A stretch of DNA of 64,000 nt from Aquila chrysaetos chrysaetos. Its lineage: Eukaryota > Chordata > Aves > Accipitriformes > Accipitridae. This document shows, in pieces, positions 1 to 12,800 of the stretch. The notes under the pieces were generated by a model. That model saw nothing but the letters and a program-made list of their open reading frames with translations. It was not told the DNA's origin and ran no database searches. Made by a program: the position numbers and the translations under genes. The stretch is taken from positions 13,850,743 to 13,914,742 of the forward strand of contig NC_044027.1 of assembly GCF_900496995.4 (NCBI RefSeq), in the 5' to 3' direction. Numbering within the stretch: position 1 is the stretch's first letter; each line of letters starts with the position of its first letter.

Positions 1-732
1 TTTTTGTCAGCATGGATATTTTGATCCATGTTTGTACCTCTTTACAGCCCTGACAGATTTAGCTGTGTCAGCAGTTGTGCTTAGAGGTGGGCCTGACCTT
101 GCAATCGCCTGAAGAAGTGCCTGTCAGTTTCTTCAGACTTTTCTCTCATGTCTGCTCCACCCTCCTTAGAAGTGGAGAGTTCTCTGCTCGCTTCTTCCTC
201 CTCGTGTTTTAAATATGAAGGCCGTGCTTTATTTTTCCATCTGGTTCTTGCAGTTAGGGGGCACCGTTTACAGTTATGACCTGTCTGGCTCCGTGTGGGA
301 GGCATCGATTTTGGAAAAATGTGCTTTAAGCTACTGAGAAAACTCCCTGGTTTTTAGAACTACTTTTTTTTTTTTGTTGTGTTAAATGTAGCTGCTGATC
401 TAGATCGCTCGTTTCTACTGACGAGCTGCTGCATAATTCTGTAGAACTGCAGTCAGCTCCTGGGCTTTTTTTATGCTGCTTGACAGGCTTTATGTGGGCT
501 TGGTGCTAAGGAGTTCTCTCTGACCTCAAATTCCTTGATAGACAATCTGTCAGCTTTGGAAATTCCAGGAGAGTGGAAGAAAGAGGATACAGTGCCGGTG
601 TATGGTATCTTTTCATGCATGTATATCAGCATTTTGTCTGTCCTTTGCTCCTCCGTTTTGTACTTGTTAGGTGCCTGGAATTGAAGGGTACAGTTTTTAT
701 TGGGTTCTTATGATTAATGCCACCTTTTCCAG
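1..732. other. CIZ1: Intron upstream of the first visible CIZ1 exon
   Basis: I see no exon here that joins in frame to the exon at 733. The stretch is T-rich with a poly-T run near 364-375 and reads as intron ending in TTTTCCAG at 725-732. The Q-rich first coding exon of CIZ1 is not in the window and must lie to the left. Confidence 0.6.
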
Positions 733-848
733 GGGTTTGCCACCACCGCAACAGCAACAGATGCTGAGCTTACGGGCAACAAATCAACCATCGCTGCTCA
801 ATGCCAATCCTATGCTTCAGCGGGCCTTACTCATGCAGCAGATGCAAG
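733..848 (+). CDS. CIZ1: CIZ1 first visible coding exon (RGLPPPQQQQ... block)
   Basis: The exon starts after TTTTCCAG and ends at GATGCAAG before GTACTG. It encodes GLPPPQQQQML and SLLNANPMLQRALLMQQMQ, matching the human RGLPPQQPQQ and MLQRALLLQQLQG segment. It ends in phase 1 and joins directly to the GNLRGF exon at 3326. The human block between these two segments (LDQFAMPPATYD...) has no counterpart I can find in 849-3325. Confidence 0.88.
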
Positions 849-3800
849 GTACTGTCGTTATGGGAGACGCTTACTTATTGGAGTTATTTAATCATCCTTC
901 ATGGACTGAAACCATAGTATGGCTATTTCTTGCTGAACCATTGCAGTCCTTGTATTTGGTAGTTCTGTTTGTCGTCTTTTTTTTTTTTTTTTCTCTTCAA
1001 ATTTGTCCATAGTGCACATCACAGAGGTTCTTCAGTTGTTGAAAATCCCGTGTGCCCAACTGTTCACAACCAGGAATAGCACTAGAAGGTATCAGGTTAG
1101 ATACGAAATACATGCCTTCCCTCTAAGACTTGGTGGAGCGAATATTTTTTCATCAATATATTTAGATAAAATACTTAGATTTTTATTATTTGTTCGTCTT
1201 TCTTGGTTGGAAGGTTAAAACAATTTATTTAATTGTCTGTTACATACATGCTAACCTGGTTTGCAGTAGATGCTTGTCTTTGTCTAAACTTAGTGCAGTA
1301 CAAACAAATAAAGTATATTGTGGTGGAAAATGGTTCAGGTTCAATTGTCCTGCAAAATTTCGATTCCCTGAAATGACTGTCATTTGTGTGGTAGATAAAA
1401 TTGCTGTTCTTCCATCGCTGTGTTTCCACAAGTGGATTTTTTTTGCCAGATGTGATGTTTTCAAAACAAATTTATGAAGCCGCCTTAATAATAGCATTGC
1501 TAACATAAAGATACTAGGAATAAAGCTGTTTTTATTTTTGCTTGTGTCTTAACCTGACAGCTCTTTTCAACACAGAAAATCAGTACCTGGGATAGTTTTA
1601 AAGTGCCTAGTTTAGATTAATGCCTGCAGTTTTTGTCTTGCCTGTGAATCATGCCCAGATGTGAAGACAATAGATTTATTCTGCATGTCGTTAACTCCTT
1701 TTGTTCTCTCTTGCCCATTTAACGAGAAGGCTCTCTAGTGACTCCAGTGGCTCTCTACAGATCTCTCTCAGGTTGTAGAGAAACTGTCAGTGAAAAAGGA
1801 CAACCCATGCTCTGAAGATTGGTGTATATATTTGTGTCAGGAAAAAAGTCTGACTCCACTTTAGTCAGCCATACTCCTTTCAGATACATTTGATGTTAGC
1901 GTGGGCTGACCTTTTCCCTAAGGTGAAATCTCTTATTGAGAAGTTGTGTTTAAAGAGTATGCCAAGGACCTGAGGCAAATTAGATACAAGAGCAGGATAA
2001 GGTATGTTAATAAACACTCTACATGCACTTTGTCTTAGCATTGTTCATCTTCTTTTCACCTCTACGGGCTGAGTTGAGTTGCAGCTTCTCTTTCAATAAT
2101 CTACACCAGTTAGCCACCAGTAACATGTAATATGGTTGCAATGTCCAGTGTAGCCCTTCTTAGGAATCTGAAATTTTTTGGTCATTCGGGTTTGGGTTAC
2201 ATGTAAGAACATCTGATGCTGTAGTATTTCTGTACCTGGGAAGCATCAGCATAAATAATTAATTGACTGTATGTGGCTTCAGCAATGGGAATAGTTAAAA
2301 ATAAATACTTCAAGTTGAAATGGATGTGCGGTTCTTTAAAGGTACTAAACCAAGAGCAGGAGATGATTTCTTGCTTTATAGACTTTTTTAATACAGTTAC
2401 ATCTTTTTACAGTGAGAGATTATTTATGGTAAGTAATAAGAGATTAGATTACTTTTGAAGACAAACATGGCGTAGTACTTCCTATGGTGTTGCAGGCTTT
2501 AAACAGTGTAGCTTGTTTTTTCAGATTTTGGGTATCTGTCTCCAAACTTCTCTGCCCTGTTTTGACAGCTTCTAAAAAGCCAGAGTATGCACTAATTCAA
2601 GTGAGAAATAAAAAATTGCAATACAAGTCCAGGTTCCCAGAATCCTGGACAGCTTCTGAGGGTGTAGCTGAGGCATCTGTGTACTTCCATTCCCTCACCC
2701 CTGAAATGGGGATAGCAAGGACTGCCTTCGTAAGAAATTATTGAGTCTTAGTTAATAGTCTGTGGATGCTGAAAAGAACTGTTCAGAAAGCAGAGCATTA
2801 TAATTGGAAATGGCAGAGTCTCAAGTGTCAGAGTTTAGGTTGACATGTTGAGCTTGCATGACAACCAGGTGGCAGAGAGGACTGTGGAATCTCTTGTTAG
2901 AAAGGTCCAGTGTTGTTTTACATGAAACGTTGTTACTGGCTTGTGTTAAATAGCATCCCTACTATGGTGTGAGCTGCCAGCTGCACAAACGTGGGATGAA
3001 TTTTCCTTTTTTACAGAGAATTTTTGTAAAACGAGACCTTGTTTGTTGCAAACACAAGCACTAGTGTGCTCAGATCAAATAATTGCTCTAATGATCTTAG
3101 CCTGCAGTGACAACTATAATTAAATAGCCTGATACATATCACATCAAATTGTTCTGTGGGGGCTGAAGAGGGTAGAGCATAGAGCACCCATACAGTGCCC
3201 AGTAAAGTACAGGGTCTTGCGTGGACGAGCCCTTCCCCTCTCTACCTGCTGCTCATACAGGTGGAAGATTTTCTCTCTCCTTTGCATGCTGCAGGTGGTG
3301 ATATGCTGTGTGTTTGCATTTGTAGGAAACCTGCGTGGATTTAACATGACAGCTCCAGCATTGCAGCAGTTTTTCCCTCAGGCTACAAGACATTCCCTCC
3401 TGGGGCCACCACCTGTTGGGGTCTCCTTAAAGCCGACTCGGCTGGGCTTCCCCAGCCTTCCCTTCCAGCGGCAGAACCGGACCTTTCGCAAGGTGGGCTT
3501 GTAGTTTCCAACTGTTTGGGGGCTTTGTGCTCCTTTTGCACTTGCAGCAGTTGACTGTATCATAGGTGGAGAACAAAAGAGAAGAGAGCGAGCCTTACAG
3601 TGAAAACTACATTTTGCACCATGCTGCTGACCCAGAAATGCAGGAATAAGTCTATCCCTAAGGTTCTTGTGGTCCATATTTACATTTATGATGCAAACGT
3701 TTCTTGTCACTTCTTGCCCAAGAGAGAGAATTCCTCTTAGCAGAACTGTTTAAACCTAAGATATAAAAGGAGCCTTTAGAAGTACCAGCTTCAAAGTAAT

Positions 3801-6800
3801 TATAATAGAAGAAATCCTGGCTGAGTGCTTTGCTCTTCACAGAGGCCAGAGTTCTGCCCCATTAGCCTTCCAAAGCAGTTTGTTGTTCCCAAATGACTTG
3901 CTCCTACCAATTACATGTCACTCTGCCGCTTTGGGCTGTTTTCTCTTTTTTGAAGATCAGGATCATATTTGTTCTTGTGGATTTTGTAAAATCTACAATT
4001 TTTTTTGGTAAAAAAACCTTTCTCACTTTCCACCATTAAGACGACTTCTGTATCCTGGAAATGGTTCTTGGATTAATCGACTGGTACTTCCCTCCTCTTA
4101 GATTAGCTTTTGCATATTTGGTCCCATTCTGTCAAAAAGATGTGGTGGATAAGGTAGACTTCCACTCTTGGACTGTAGTTTCTCCAGAGTTGAAAGGAAG
4201 GGGGATTATTTTGGACTATTCTTTTTACCTGCCCGTGCACTCTTGCCAGAGTCCCTCTAAAGTGACCCTACTCTCTGCAAGCAGCTTGGTCTCCTACAGC
4301 TGCTACTTAAAGCACTGGAGAAATATCATGGGCTGCCTGTGGAATTAAAGTGCATTGCTTTGTTTAATGATATAAACTTGAAGCAAGGTGGTCCATTGTA
4401 AACCATCTAGTCCTTTCCATTACTGTTTGCTGGAATTCCTGTTTCTGCCCCACAGTAAAACACTGGTGCTTTGGGCAGTGTGTTGGGTTTAAGGAAGGAC
4501 CAAGAGCTGGCAGTGACTCTCTGCCCATTGCAGGACTTCCAGAGGGTCCCTGACAGGAAGCGGGAACTAGATCCTGGTTCTTCATCTCAGACACAAGGTG
4601 ATGAGAAAATGGAAATCCCAGAGGGAGTGCAAGCAGGGTCAGAGCAGAACAATTCCTCACCATCCACAGGTAAGGGGGGGCCTGTAGTGAAAGAAATGCT
4701 AGTCATTATAAAATTCTCTTGGCTATTCCTGCAGCAAAGACTGGAGATGACTTTAGTCTTAACCAGCTACATTTCTTGCTAGTTGTAAATACTTAAACTG
4801 CCTCTGATAGCCCTCTGCTATGTGCTTTATATATCCTTTTTACCTGGATATTTTTGGTTTTTATAAGCTAGCTCTGTATCTCTGGCATGGAAGCCTCTCA
4901 GAAGTCACTTTGACAGTGAGCCCCATTTAAGATGGGGGAAAAAAAAGAAAACTGGTTTGAAATTAAGGCTTCCACATTGCCTTACCCATGCTGAACTCAA
5001 CATCTCATGGAGTCAAACACATGAAGCAGAACCAGTTGCAAGCAATATGCTAAGGAAAAGATGAGTTGAAAGAGTACTTGTAGTCCAGTTGTCAGAACAG
5101 AAACTGCTGGCACTGAACCTCTTACAGTGTCGGATACGATACAGATGTGGGAATGTTATTTCTGACTGAAGAGTGCCTAATCTAAAAATGGAGGCATATG
5201 ATGAAGTTGTGACCAGTGTATATGCAGTGGTGAAAATTACCTGATTAAATGGTTGCTGTCAGATAGATATGCCACCTTGACTTACATTAATGTTCCTATG
5301 ATCTGAGCTCTTGCCACCTAGGTATAGGACTAAGACCCACTTAGTAGACAGAAACGTAGATTTCTTTCTGGACGACAACTTCATACAGTGACATCTGCAA
5401 TAAAACTCAAATCTCTTAGATCATTATCTAACCTTGTCACTACAATTCTCAAATTCAGAAGAAGCAAGTGTATAGTAGTATTTGCTCTAACAGAGCTTTA
5501 TTGCCATTGGCCATTGAGCTAGGGAACATGCTTAAGGTGGCATGGTCTGCTTTGCTAAGGAGATATCTTCTGTGTTCCTGCAGAGCCAAGGACTCCAACA
5601 GAATCTGTGTTGAACATTGAGCCTGCAGCAAAAAGACTGAAGAGGTATTTATTGAATGGGATATTGAAATAGTTACTGGGTTTAGAATTATTGTCTAATT
5701 TTATTTTCTAATTATTAGGGCTGTACTGTACTGGCCTGATGCCTAGCATGTAGGAGGTACTTCAGATGTTCACGGACATTTCGGAAGATCTCATGATACT
5801 GAGATCCAGGGTGTTGTGGGGTCTCTTCTATGGGTTATCCAACTACAGGAATGAAAAATAAGAGATGCAGCTCATGTAAATGTGCAACAAGACAGAGTTT
5901 CCTCATGTGTTCTCCTGCCAGGATTCTTGTAAGAAGCAGAGAGGTTATTTTCTATTCTGATACATTTCTCTAATTTTCTTCCCTAAATGTCAAAAAGGGA
6001 AATGAACAGCCACATATCAGCAGAGAGGAAAAGCCTTGGAATATGTTAGGTGACAGTAGGTGTAGGATAGGGTAGTTTATTTTGAGGAATGAGAACGGGA
6101 AGGGAATCAATACTCCCTAGTATCCAAGCCTGTATCCATGAGTGTTGAGTTCTGTATCCCTTCTGCGAAGATTGTCTTGCCTGTACCCCTGTCTGTTGGG
6201 TAAAAATAGACAAAGGCAATCCTATTATCCGCAAGGGATGCGCAGCGCGCAGGCATGCTGGCCATGGCAGGCCCGTCTTGGCACTCCCTGCCTCCCGGAT
6301 GGGTGCAGGAAGGAACAGATAAGGCTGTATTGCCATCTAGTGGGAAGGCACGTCACGGAGCTCCTGGTGCCATCTGCACGGTGCTGTACTTCTCCCAGAA
6401 CTGTCGCTGTTAGCTGGTGCGGAGGGAGAAGAGGAGGGAGTGAATACAGATTTCTGGAGGCATTGATTTGAGAATTCTCCAACATATGTTAATGACTGTG
6501 AGTCAGGACTCCTGGGTCCTCTTATCTTCCCTGTTAACAATTCACTGTGTGGTTTCAGACAAGTTTCTTCACCTCTGTTTCCCATCTGTAGATTAGAGAT
6601 TAATGGCTAGCTTTAGGGAGAATATTCCAGGATTACTTTGATGTTTGAATATTACCTTGATCATGTAAAACATTACAGAGTGATAAATATTATGTGAGCA
6701 GGGACTATTGTGAATTATGGACTCTGATTAGTAAGAAAGTGAATAAATTCAATTAAAGCTAAAGCGAATGCATTTGAGCGTATGCTTTGTTAATCTGTTT

Positions 6801-9800
6801 GTCAAAGCTAATTTAATTTTAATTACATTAATATTTAGTAGGGTATTAATCAAAGTCCTGTTACATACATTGAAAAAAGAATCAAGTCTGAGGAATGACA
6901 GATCTCACTGCAGCAAGCCTGCTATTAGGAAAATCCTTCCCTAAGCACTAGTTAGGGACTGCTGGATTTGTGCATATATTGTGGCTGGTATTTACTTAGA
7001 ATAGATCATACCTTAGCTTTTTTTGAAGTGTTTATGTTTACTTCCAATGAACAGATGATGGATCTCTGAAAAAAAAAGTTTACTGTTCTCATATTGCCCT
7101 TCACAAATAAGGGCATTCCCCCCATCCATGTCACAAACTTCTGTTTCATGCTTCGTTGTTCCATTTCCCTTTGGCCAGGAATACCAGCCTCCTCCTTCAT
7201 TTCAGGTTTTTCCCACTTCTGCCTTTTCTCCTATGTACCATCTGTATGCCTGGAACAACATCCTCATTCCAGTGCAGAAAGCACTCATCATCTTCAAATC
7301 CTCCTTGAACACCCACTTCTTCTAGCATGGCCTGACAAGTATCCATATAATAGCATTTCGTCCTTAGATCATGCTTGTGATGGCTTTTGCTTCCCTAGAT
7401 TGCTCCTTAGATTTGCAGTTTAGACTGCAAACCCTTGCCCCGGAGTGCTGTCACCATCTGTGTGTGGTATAGTGTTGAGCCTGCTGGCAGCACTTGACAA
7501 ATAATGTTAATGCCAGCCACTCTTGTTTTCTTCGTGTTTGCACTGCCCAAGCCCTGCTGCATATTTATAGCCATGTAACCCAGTTACATTATCACTTATC
7601 AATCTGATAAATTATGCGATGCATGTGTGTTTGGATCACTGGATGCAGTACCTGCACAGTCTGCGTTCTTGCTTGTGTAGAATGTGCTGCTCCCCGTTGG
7701 CAGAAGGACACCAGCGGGTGGGATATCGAGTCAGCCTGAGAGAGAAGACACTCAAGCCATGGCGAAAAGTGTTAGCCCTGGTAGAAAAATAGGGGCTGGA
7801 GAAAGATATTGTAAAGTACACTTTGTGCCTTCTGGAAGTCAACCGTTTATTCTCAGCAGTCCCCTCAGGATCTTTTTTTTCTCCTTAGCAGATCGCCAGT
7901 ACCAAATAAAACCCAGCAAAGTCCCTTTGATTTGCATCTTGTACAGTTCCACTTCCCCCACAAGCAGAACTGTAGGGACTCTGGAACAAAACACGACTGG
8001 TACGAATAGAACAGGCAGTTATGATGAAAACCCTCTAAGACACCATTGAGAACCCATTCAGTTCTGACAGGTCTCTGTTCCCTCATGCACAGAGCAGCCT
8101 GGAGCACTGTCCGGGTATTGCAGTTTCCCTGCAGGTCACCAATGAAGACAGGAGTGAGCGCTCAGAGCTCTTACCAAGAATATTTCCTGTCCTTACTCCC
8201 TGCAGGCCTCTTGCGGGAGAGGGCAGTGAACCAAAAAATTGGTTGTAACCTTCTTGTCCAGATTATTTGGCTGCTGTTTCTGAATCTGTTCTAGAATGCC
8301 CACTCTTCATTGTTTTAATTTATTTCTGCCGAATCCTTGCCTGAAATGCCACTTCCATTAGCTTATTGGTGTGGGGGTTTCATAGAGAGTGTGGTAGTTT
8401 AGACCCCAGCCTGTGCCTTGGTGTGTCTTCTGAATCTCTTTGTCTGTAACATGCCAAATAAGGTTATTTTCTTGATACCCTTGAAGTGTGACCGAGGAGT
8501 CCGCATTAGAGGATGCCACAGACATCAAGGAAGTAGGGGAGTCAAGCACCTGTGTCCAAGCTGATGGTGAGTTGCTGAGCACTGTGATTTGTACTTCTGG
8601 GCACTCCTTGCTGGAACTGCACCTATAGATCAGCATCTGTAGATCCTGTGGGCTTAATCAGAAATGTCCTTCCTCCAGTCATACAGGATGGGGAAAGGAG
8701 GACAAAATACAAGAACCAATTCCAAACATAATCCCCTAAAACCTATTGCCTACCAAATGCAAAGAATGGGAAGTTTCCCTCTTTAATAAGGATTTCTTTG
8801 GAGAAAGATTTGTGAACTGGGCTTATGGCCGACAGCACTGTGAGGAAAGCTCCCCGACTTCATTCAACTGCTGCTTTGTTTTTTCTGTCATTGCTATTTT
8901 GATTTAAGGCAGCTAAAAGGACTCCCTCTTCCTAGGTCCAGACAGTGCAAAGGAGTACACAGCTGAAGATCTCTCTAAAGAGAGGAAGTTCTCTGAGGAA
9001 CCAAAGGCTCCTGAGGTGAGTAGACACCGCTCCATGCAGGGGTGGTGCAGAACATACAACCTCCCCCTCCATCCCGGAGAAGCCCGTTGCCACTGGGAAC
9101 CAGATGGCACCCACGTCTGGAGCTCTGTCTCCTGCTGTAAGCTGTTGTCCCTGGCAATAAGGCATAATATGTCTGCAATTAATGCGCAGTCTGCTCTGAC
9201 TTGCTGCTTTTGTACTTCTGCTAGCCTGCACCTTACCTACTGGTGGCTGTTTGTGGATGCTGGGGTTCATTAAGATTTCAGTATTCATCTGGAAAGACAG
9301 AAAGTTGAATCGAAAGAGCCACTGAAAAATATATGTATTGAGGGCCATAGCTAAATACATCCTTTATGTTGCTGAAGAGCAGATGTAAAAAAATTGAGGT
9401 GATGGCAGTAAAGATGCAGCTGCTGTGGCACTTGCCATCACAGCAGGCATGAGCAGATAGTGGGAGTCTGTGCTTTTGAAAGGCAGCTTGCAAAAATGAG
9501 ACACAGGTGAAGCCAGCAACCTGAGAGTCTTTTGCATGAAATACCTTGTTCACATGCTAGATGTTAAAGCAGGATCTTATGCTGTGTAAATCCATAAGCA
9601 AAGATTTAACCCATGGTGTGAATCAGGCTTGATAGTCTTCCATAATTGGAGGCATTTGTTGACATGATCAAGTGTATCATTCTGGCGTTGTTTGAGTTCC
9701 TTACTCCATCAGGTGTGGTGCTGAGTTGCCTTTAGTTCTGCAGTGGAGAAATGTGAGCTGATTGTGTTCCTTACCAACACATTGTTTGTTGCTCCAGTAT

Positions 9801-12800
9801 CCAGAGACTGGATCATACGGTGTCTACAGAGCCTGTAGAAACAACCATCTGTACTAATAGGCCTGGTGCTATGACATGGGGATCACTGATTTAGCAGTGT
9901 TGGGAGAAAGAGTGTGTACGAGTCTTTCTGATCAGCCTCCTGTGGATTCAAGCTTAAATGCATTTTCTTAAGTGGTAGAGAGCCTAGGTCACATACAAAA
10001 AGCAGGTGTAATTTTTAGTGTCTTCTACTGAGAGATTGAACTTAATCTTGACTCCTTCTTTTGGCAGGTGTTGAGCTCTGGAGGTTCGCTGAAAGTGACT
10101 ATCCAGCAGAGCAGTGAGAGCAGAGCTATCAGTACAACAGCTCTGAAACCAGGGCACTGGACCTGTGAGGTGGGCACAGCTGATCCCAACCCTGAATCAG
10201 TCCTTAAATTCTACTGTTATATCTGCAAGACCAACTGCTGCAGTCAGCAGGTAAAAATCCACAGGTCTGACTGGGATATGAGTGGTCAGGAGAAGTGAAT
10301 TAGATGGCTGGCTGCCACGGGGAGGTGCAGCAGGAGACTTGTTAGCAAGGGCTCATGCTTCAGGAACAAGGAACACAAAAAATGACGACAAGCATGTAGA
10401 TAAAATAAAGCTCTCCTGAAGAGCTGGCAAGCAACCTGCTAGAGAGCGAATGTGGGTGGATGCACAGGCAGCCATGCTCTTAAGCTTTTATACATTGTTA
10501 AACAGCAGTCAAGAGAATGGAAAGCATAGCTCATACTTATTATTTTCTGTATTTTGAATACATTTAATTTTTTTTTTCTCCTAACCTCTCTCTCAGAATT
10601 TCCAATCCCACATGGCTGGAATTCAGCACCAGCAGCGACTTGGGGAGATTCAGCACATGAGCAATGTTTGTTTTGTTTCACTGCTGCCCATGGTGAAGGA
10701 GCAGAAGGTGCTAGCAGAAAAAGATGGGTAAGTGTTGGTCTGCACCAGAAAACTCAATCTGAACGTGGACCTACAAGGGTTCTAAAATTCCTCACTGCAC
10801 CAGGGTGCCCCTGTGTTCTAGGTAAGGTACGAAATCCCTTTGGTTTCAGGGGCCTTAATCTCCTTCAGGCAACTGTCTTCCTGCTGAAGGATACCAGTGT
10901 TGACTTTGACCTGCTGTGTAGTTTTTAATACAGTAGATCAGGTCGGAGGCTTGTTTTAACTGGTGCCGTTCTGTCAGCATGAGCTAAAGCAAGGGCTAAA
11001 GGGCTGGGAAGGGGAGAAGATAAATCCGAGCCTGTAAATATAGGAATGCTGGGGAAAACAATGCCGAGAACAGATTGCAAACTGCAGTATTCCACGGAGA
11101 ATGTAAAAAGGTGTGACTTACAGATATGTCCGTTGTCACTTCAGAGAGACCCAGCAGCGATGGTGTAACACTTGTCAGATACATTTCACAGGGGATCTAA
11201 TCAAACATCGCAGGACCCAAGAACACAAGGTAACAATCATAGCATGGATTTCATCTTTGCACTGACCATTCGTGGTGATTGAGTGGAAGTGTCTAGCATC
11301 TCCTGCTCCCCAAACAGCAAAGGAAAAGTGATTGGAGCGGAGAGATGCACATAAAGTTCTGCCAGTAACATCCCCACTGTCTAAGGGCGCTGCCATGCTG
11401 CCTCCTGCCTCTGAACACTGGCATTGTTGGAGCCTCCAGTTGTCACGCTGTGTCAGTATGGCCTGAAGCACCTCTAGTTTATAATTCTTGACTTTTCTCA
11501 ATAAATACGGCCTATCATACTCACCTAATCAATTGAATGGGGGAATTGGTGGGCAGTCTGTAAATTTTCAAGCTAAAATGTAGGCAGGCCATCATATTTA
11601 TTGGCTCTTAGGGGAGAAGTGCCAGAACACCTTTTATAAACCACATTTGTTCTGCTCTGCATGTTTGCCATCTTTTTGGCAGGTAAGAGCTAGGGAGTCC
11701 TTTCTGCTGAAAAGAAGACTCTCTTTGTGGTCTCCCTGTTTTAGATGCAAGTCTGTGACTTTGTTTCATTCAAGATTTATCTGCATTCCTCTGAAATGGT
11801 ACCTCTTGTGACTTACTGAATTGTCCTTCTTTCCTTAGCTGGCCAAACGCTCGCTTCGTCCTTTCTGCACTGTCTGCAGCCGCCACTTCAAGACCCCTCG
11901 CAAGTTCGTGGAGCATATGAAGTCCCCTGAGCACAAACAGAAAGCCAAAGAGGTAATACTGCCTGAGTGGAGAGCTGCGCAGGACTGGAGACAGCTACAC
12001 TGTGGAGCAGGTTAACTTTCTGCTTCCCTGACTATTGCAGGGATGAAAGGAAGACATGCAGTTCTTCCAACCTGTTTTCATTTTTTCATCTTTGCTGGAC
12101 TTCAGTTGTTAGACCTTAAAGAAATTGAGTGAAAAAAAGGGGCAAGGAGTTAGATGTGTCTAGAAGTGAGACAGCTTTGTGCCTCTCTTGCAGTCCCTTC
12201 TACTTGTCAAATGTAGTCTGTTCAGAGTTTGGGGTCTTCCTTGGTTAAATGGAGAGTGCAAAGTTGATCTGATCTTTCTTTTCTGTACCTGACAGGTGAG
12301 GCTAGGAGAGAAGGAGTTGGGCAGCCCAGAAGATTCAGAGGAGTTGATCACAGTGGATGCTGTTGGCTGTTTTGAAGATGATGATGATGAAGAGGAGGAG
12401 GAGGAGGGGGGAGCTGGTGAGGAGGAAGACCTTGATGTAGTGCTGATAGAGAATGAGGATTCTGCTGCCAAGCAGGTATGCCATGCAAAAGGAGAAAGGG
12501 TGACCTGTCTGAGAATCTGCTGTGGGATCCTGTGACTTAGTTGGTCTTGGCTGGTTGAGCTCAGGGTTTCAAAAGTCCAGTCAACCTTCCTTGCACCCCA
12601 CAGCAGGAGGGTGAGGGCTCTGGAGTTCTTCCAGAGCACAGGGCAATGCAAAAGAGAAGGAGGCACTATGTTTGGGATGCAGCAGGGTGTTTCTGCTGTG
12701 CTGTACAGCTCCTACTGGTGTCTTCAAATGTTATGTTGTTGTTGAGGAGCATAAGCAATGTTTTTTTCAAGGGAAAGAATTTCTGACAAAGATATTGACA

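Noticed and set aside
12160-12666. Minus-strand open frame of 168 codons
   Set aside because: Antisense to the CIZ1 acidic exon; the serine run is the reverse of the GAT/GAG codon run. No independent support.
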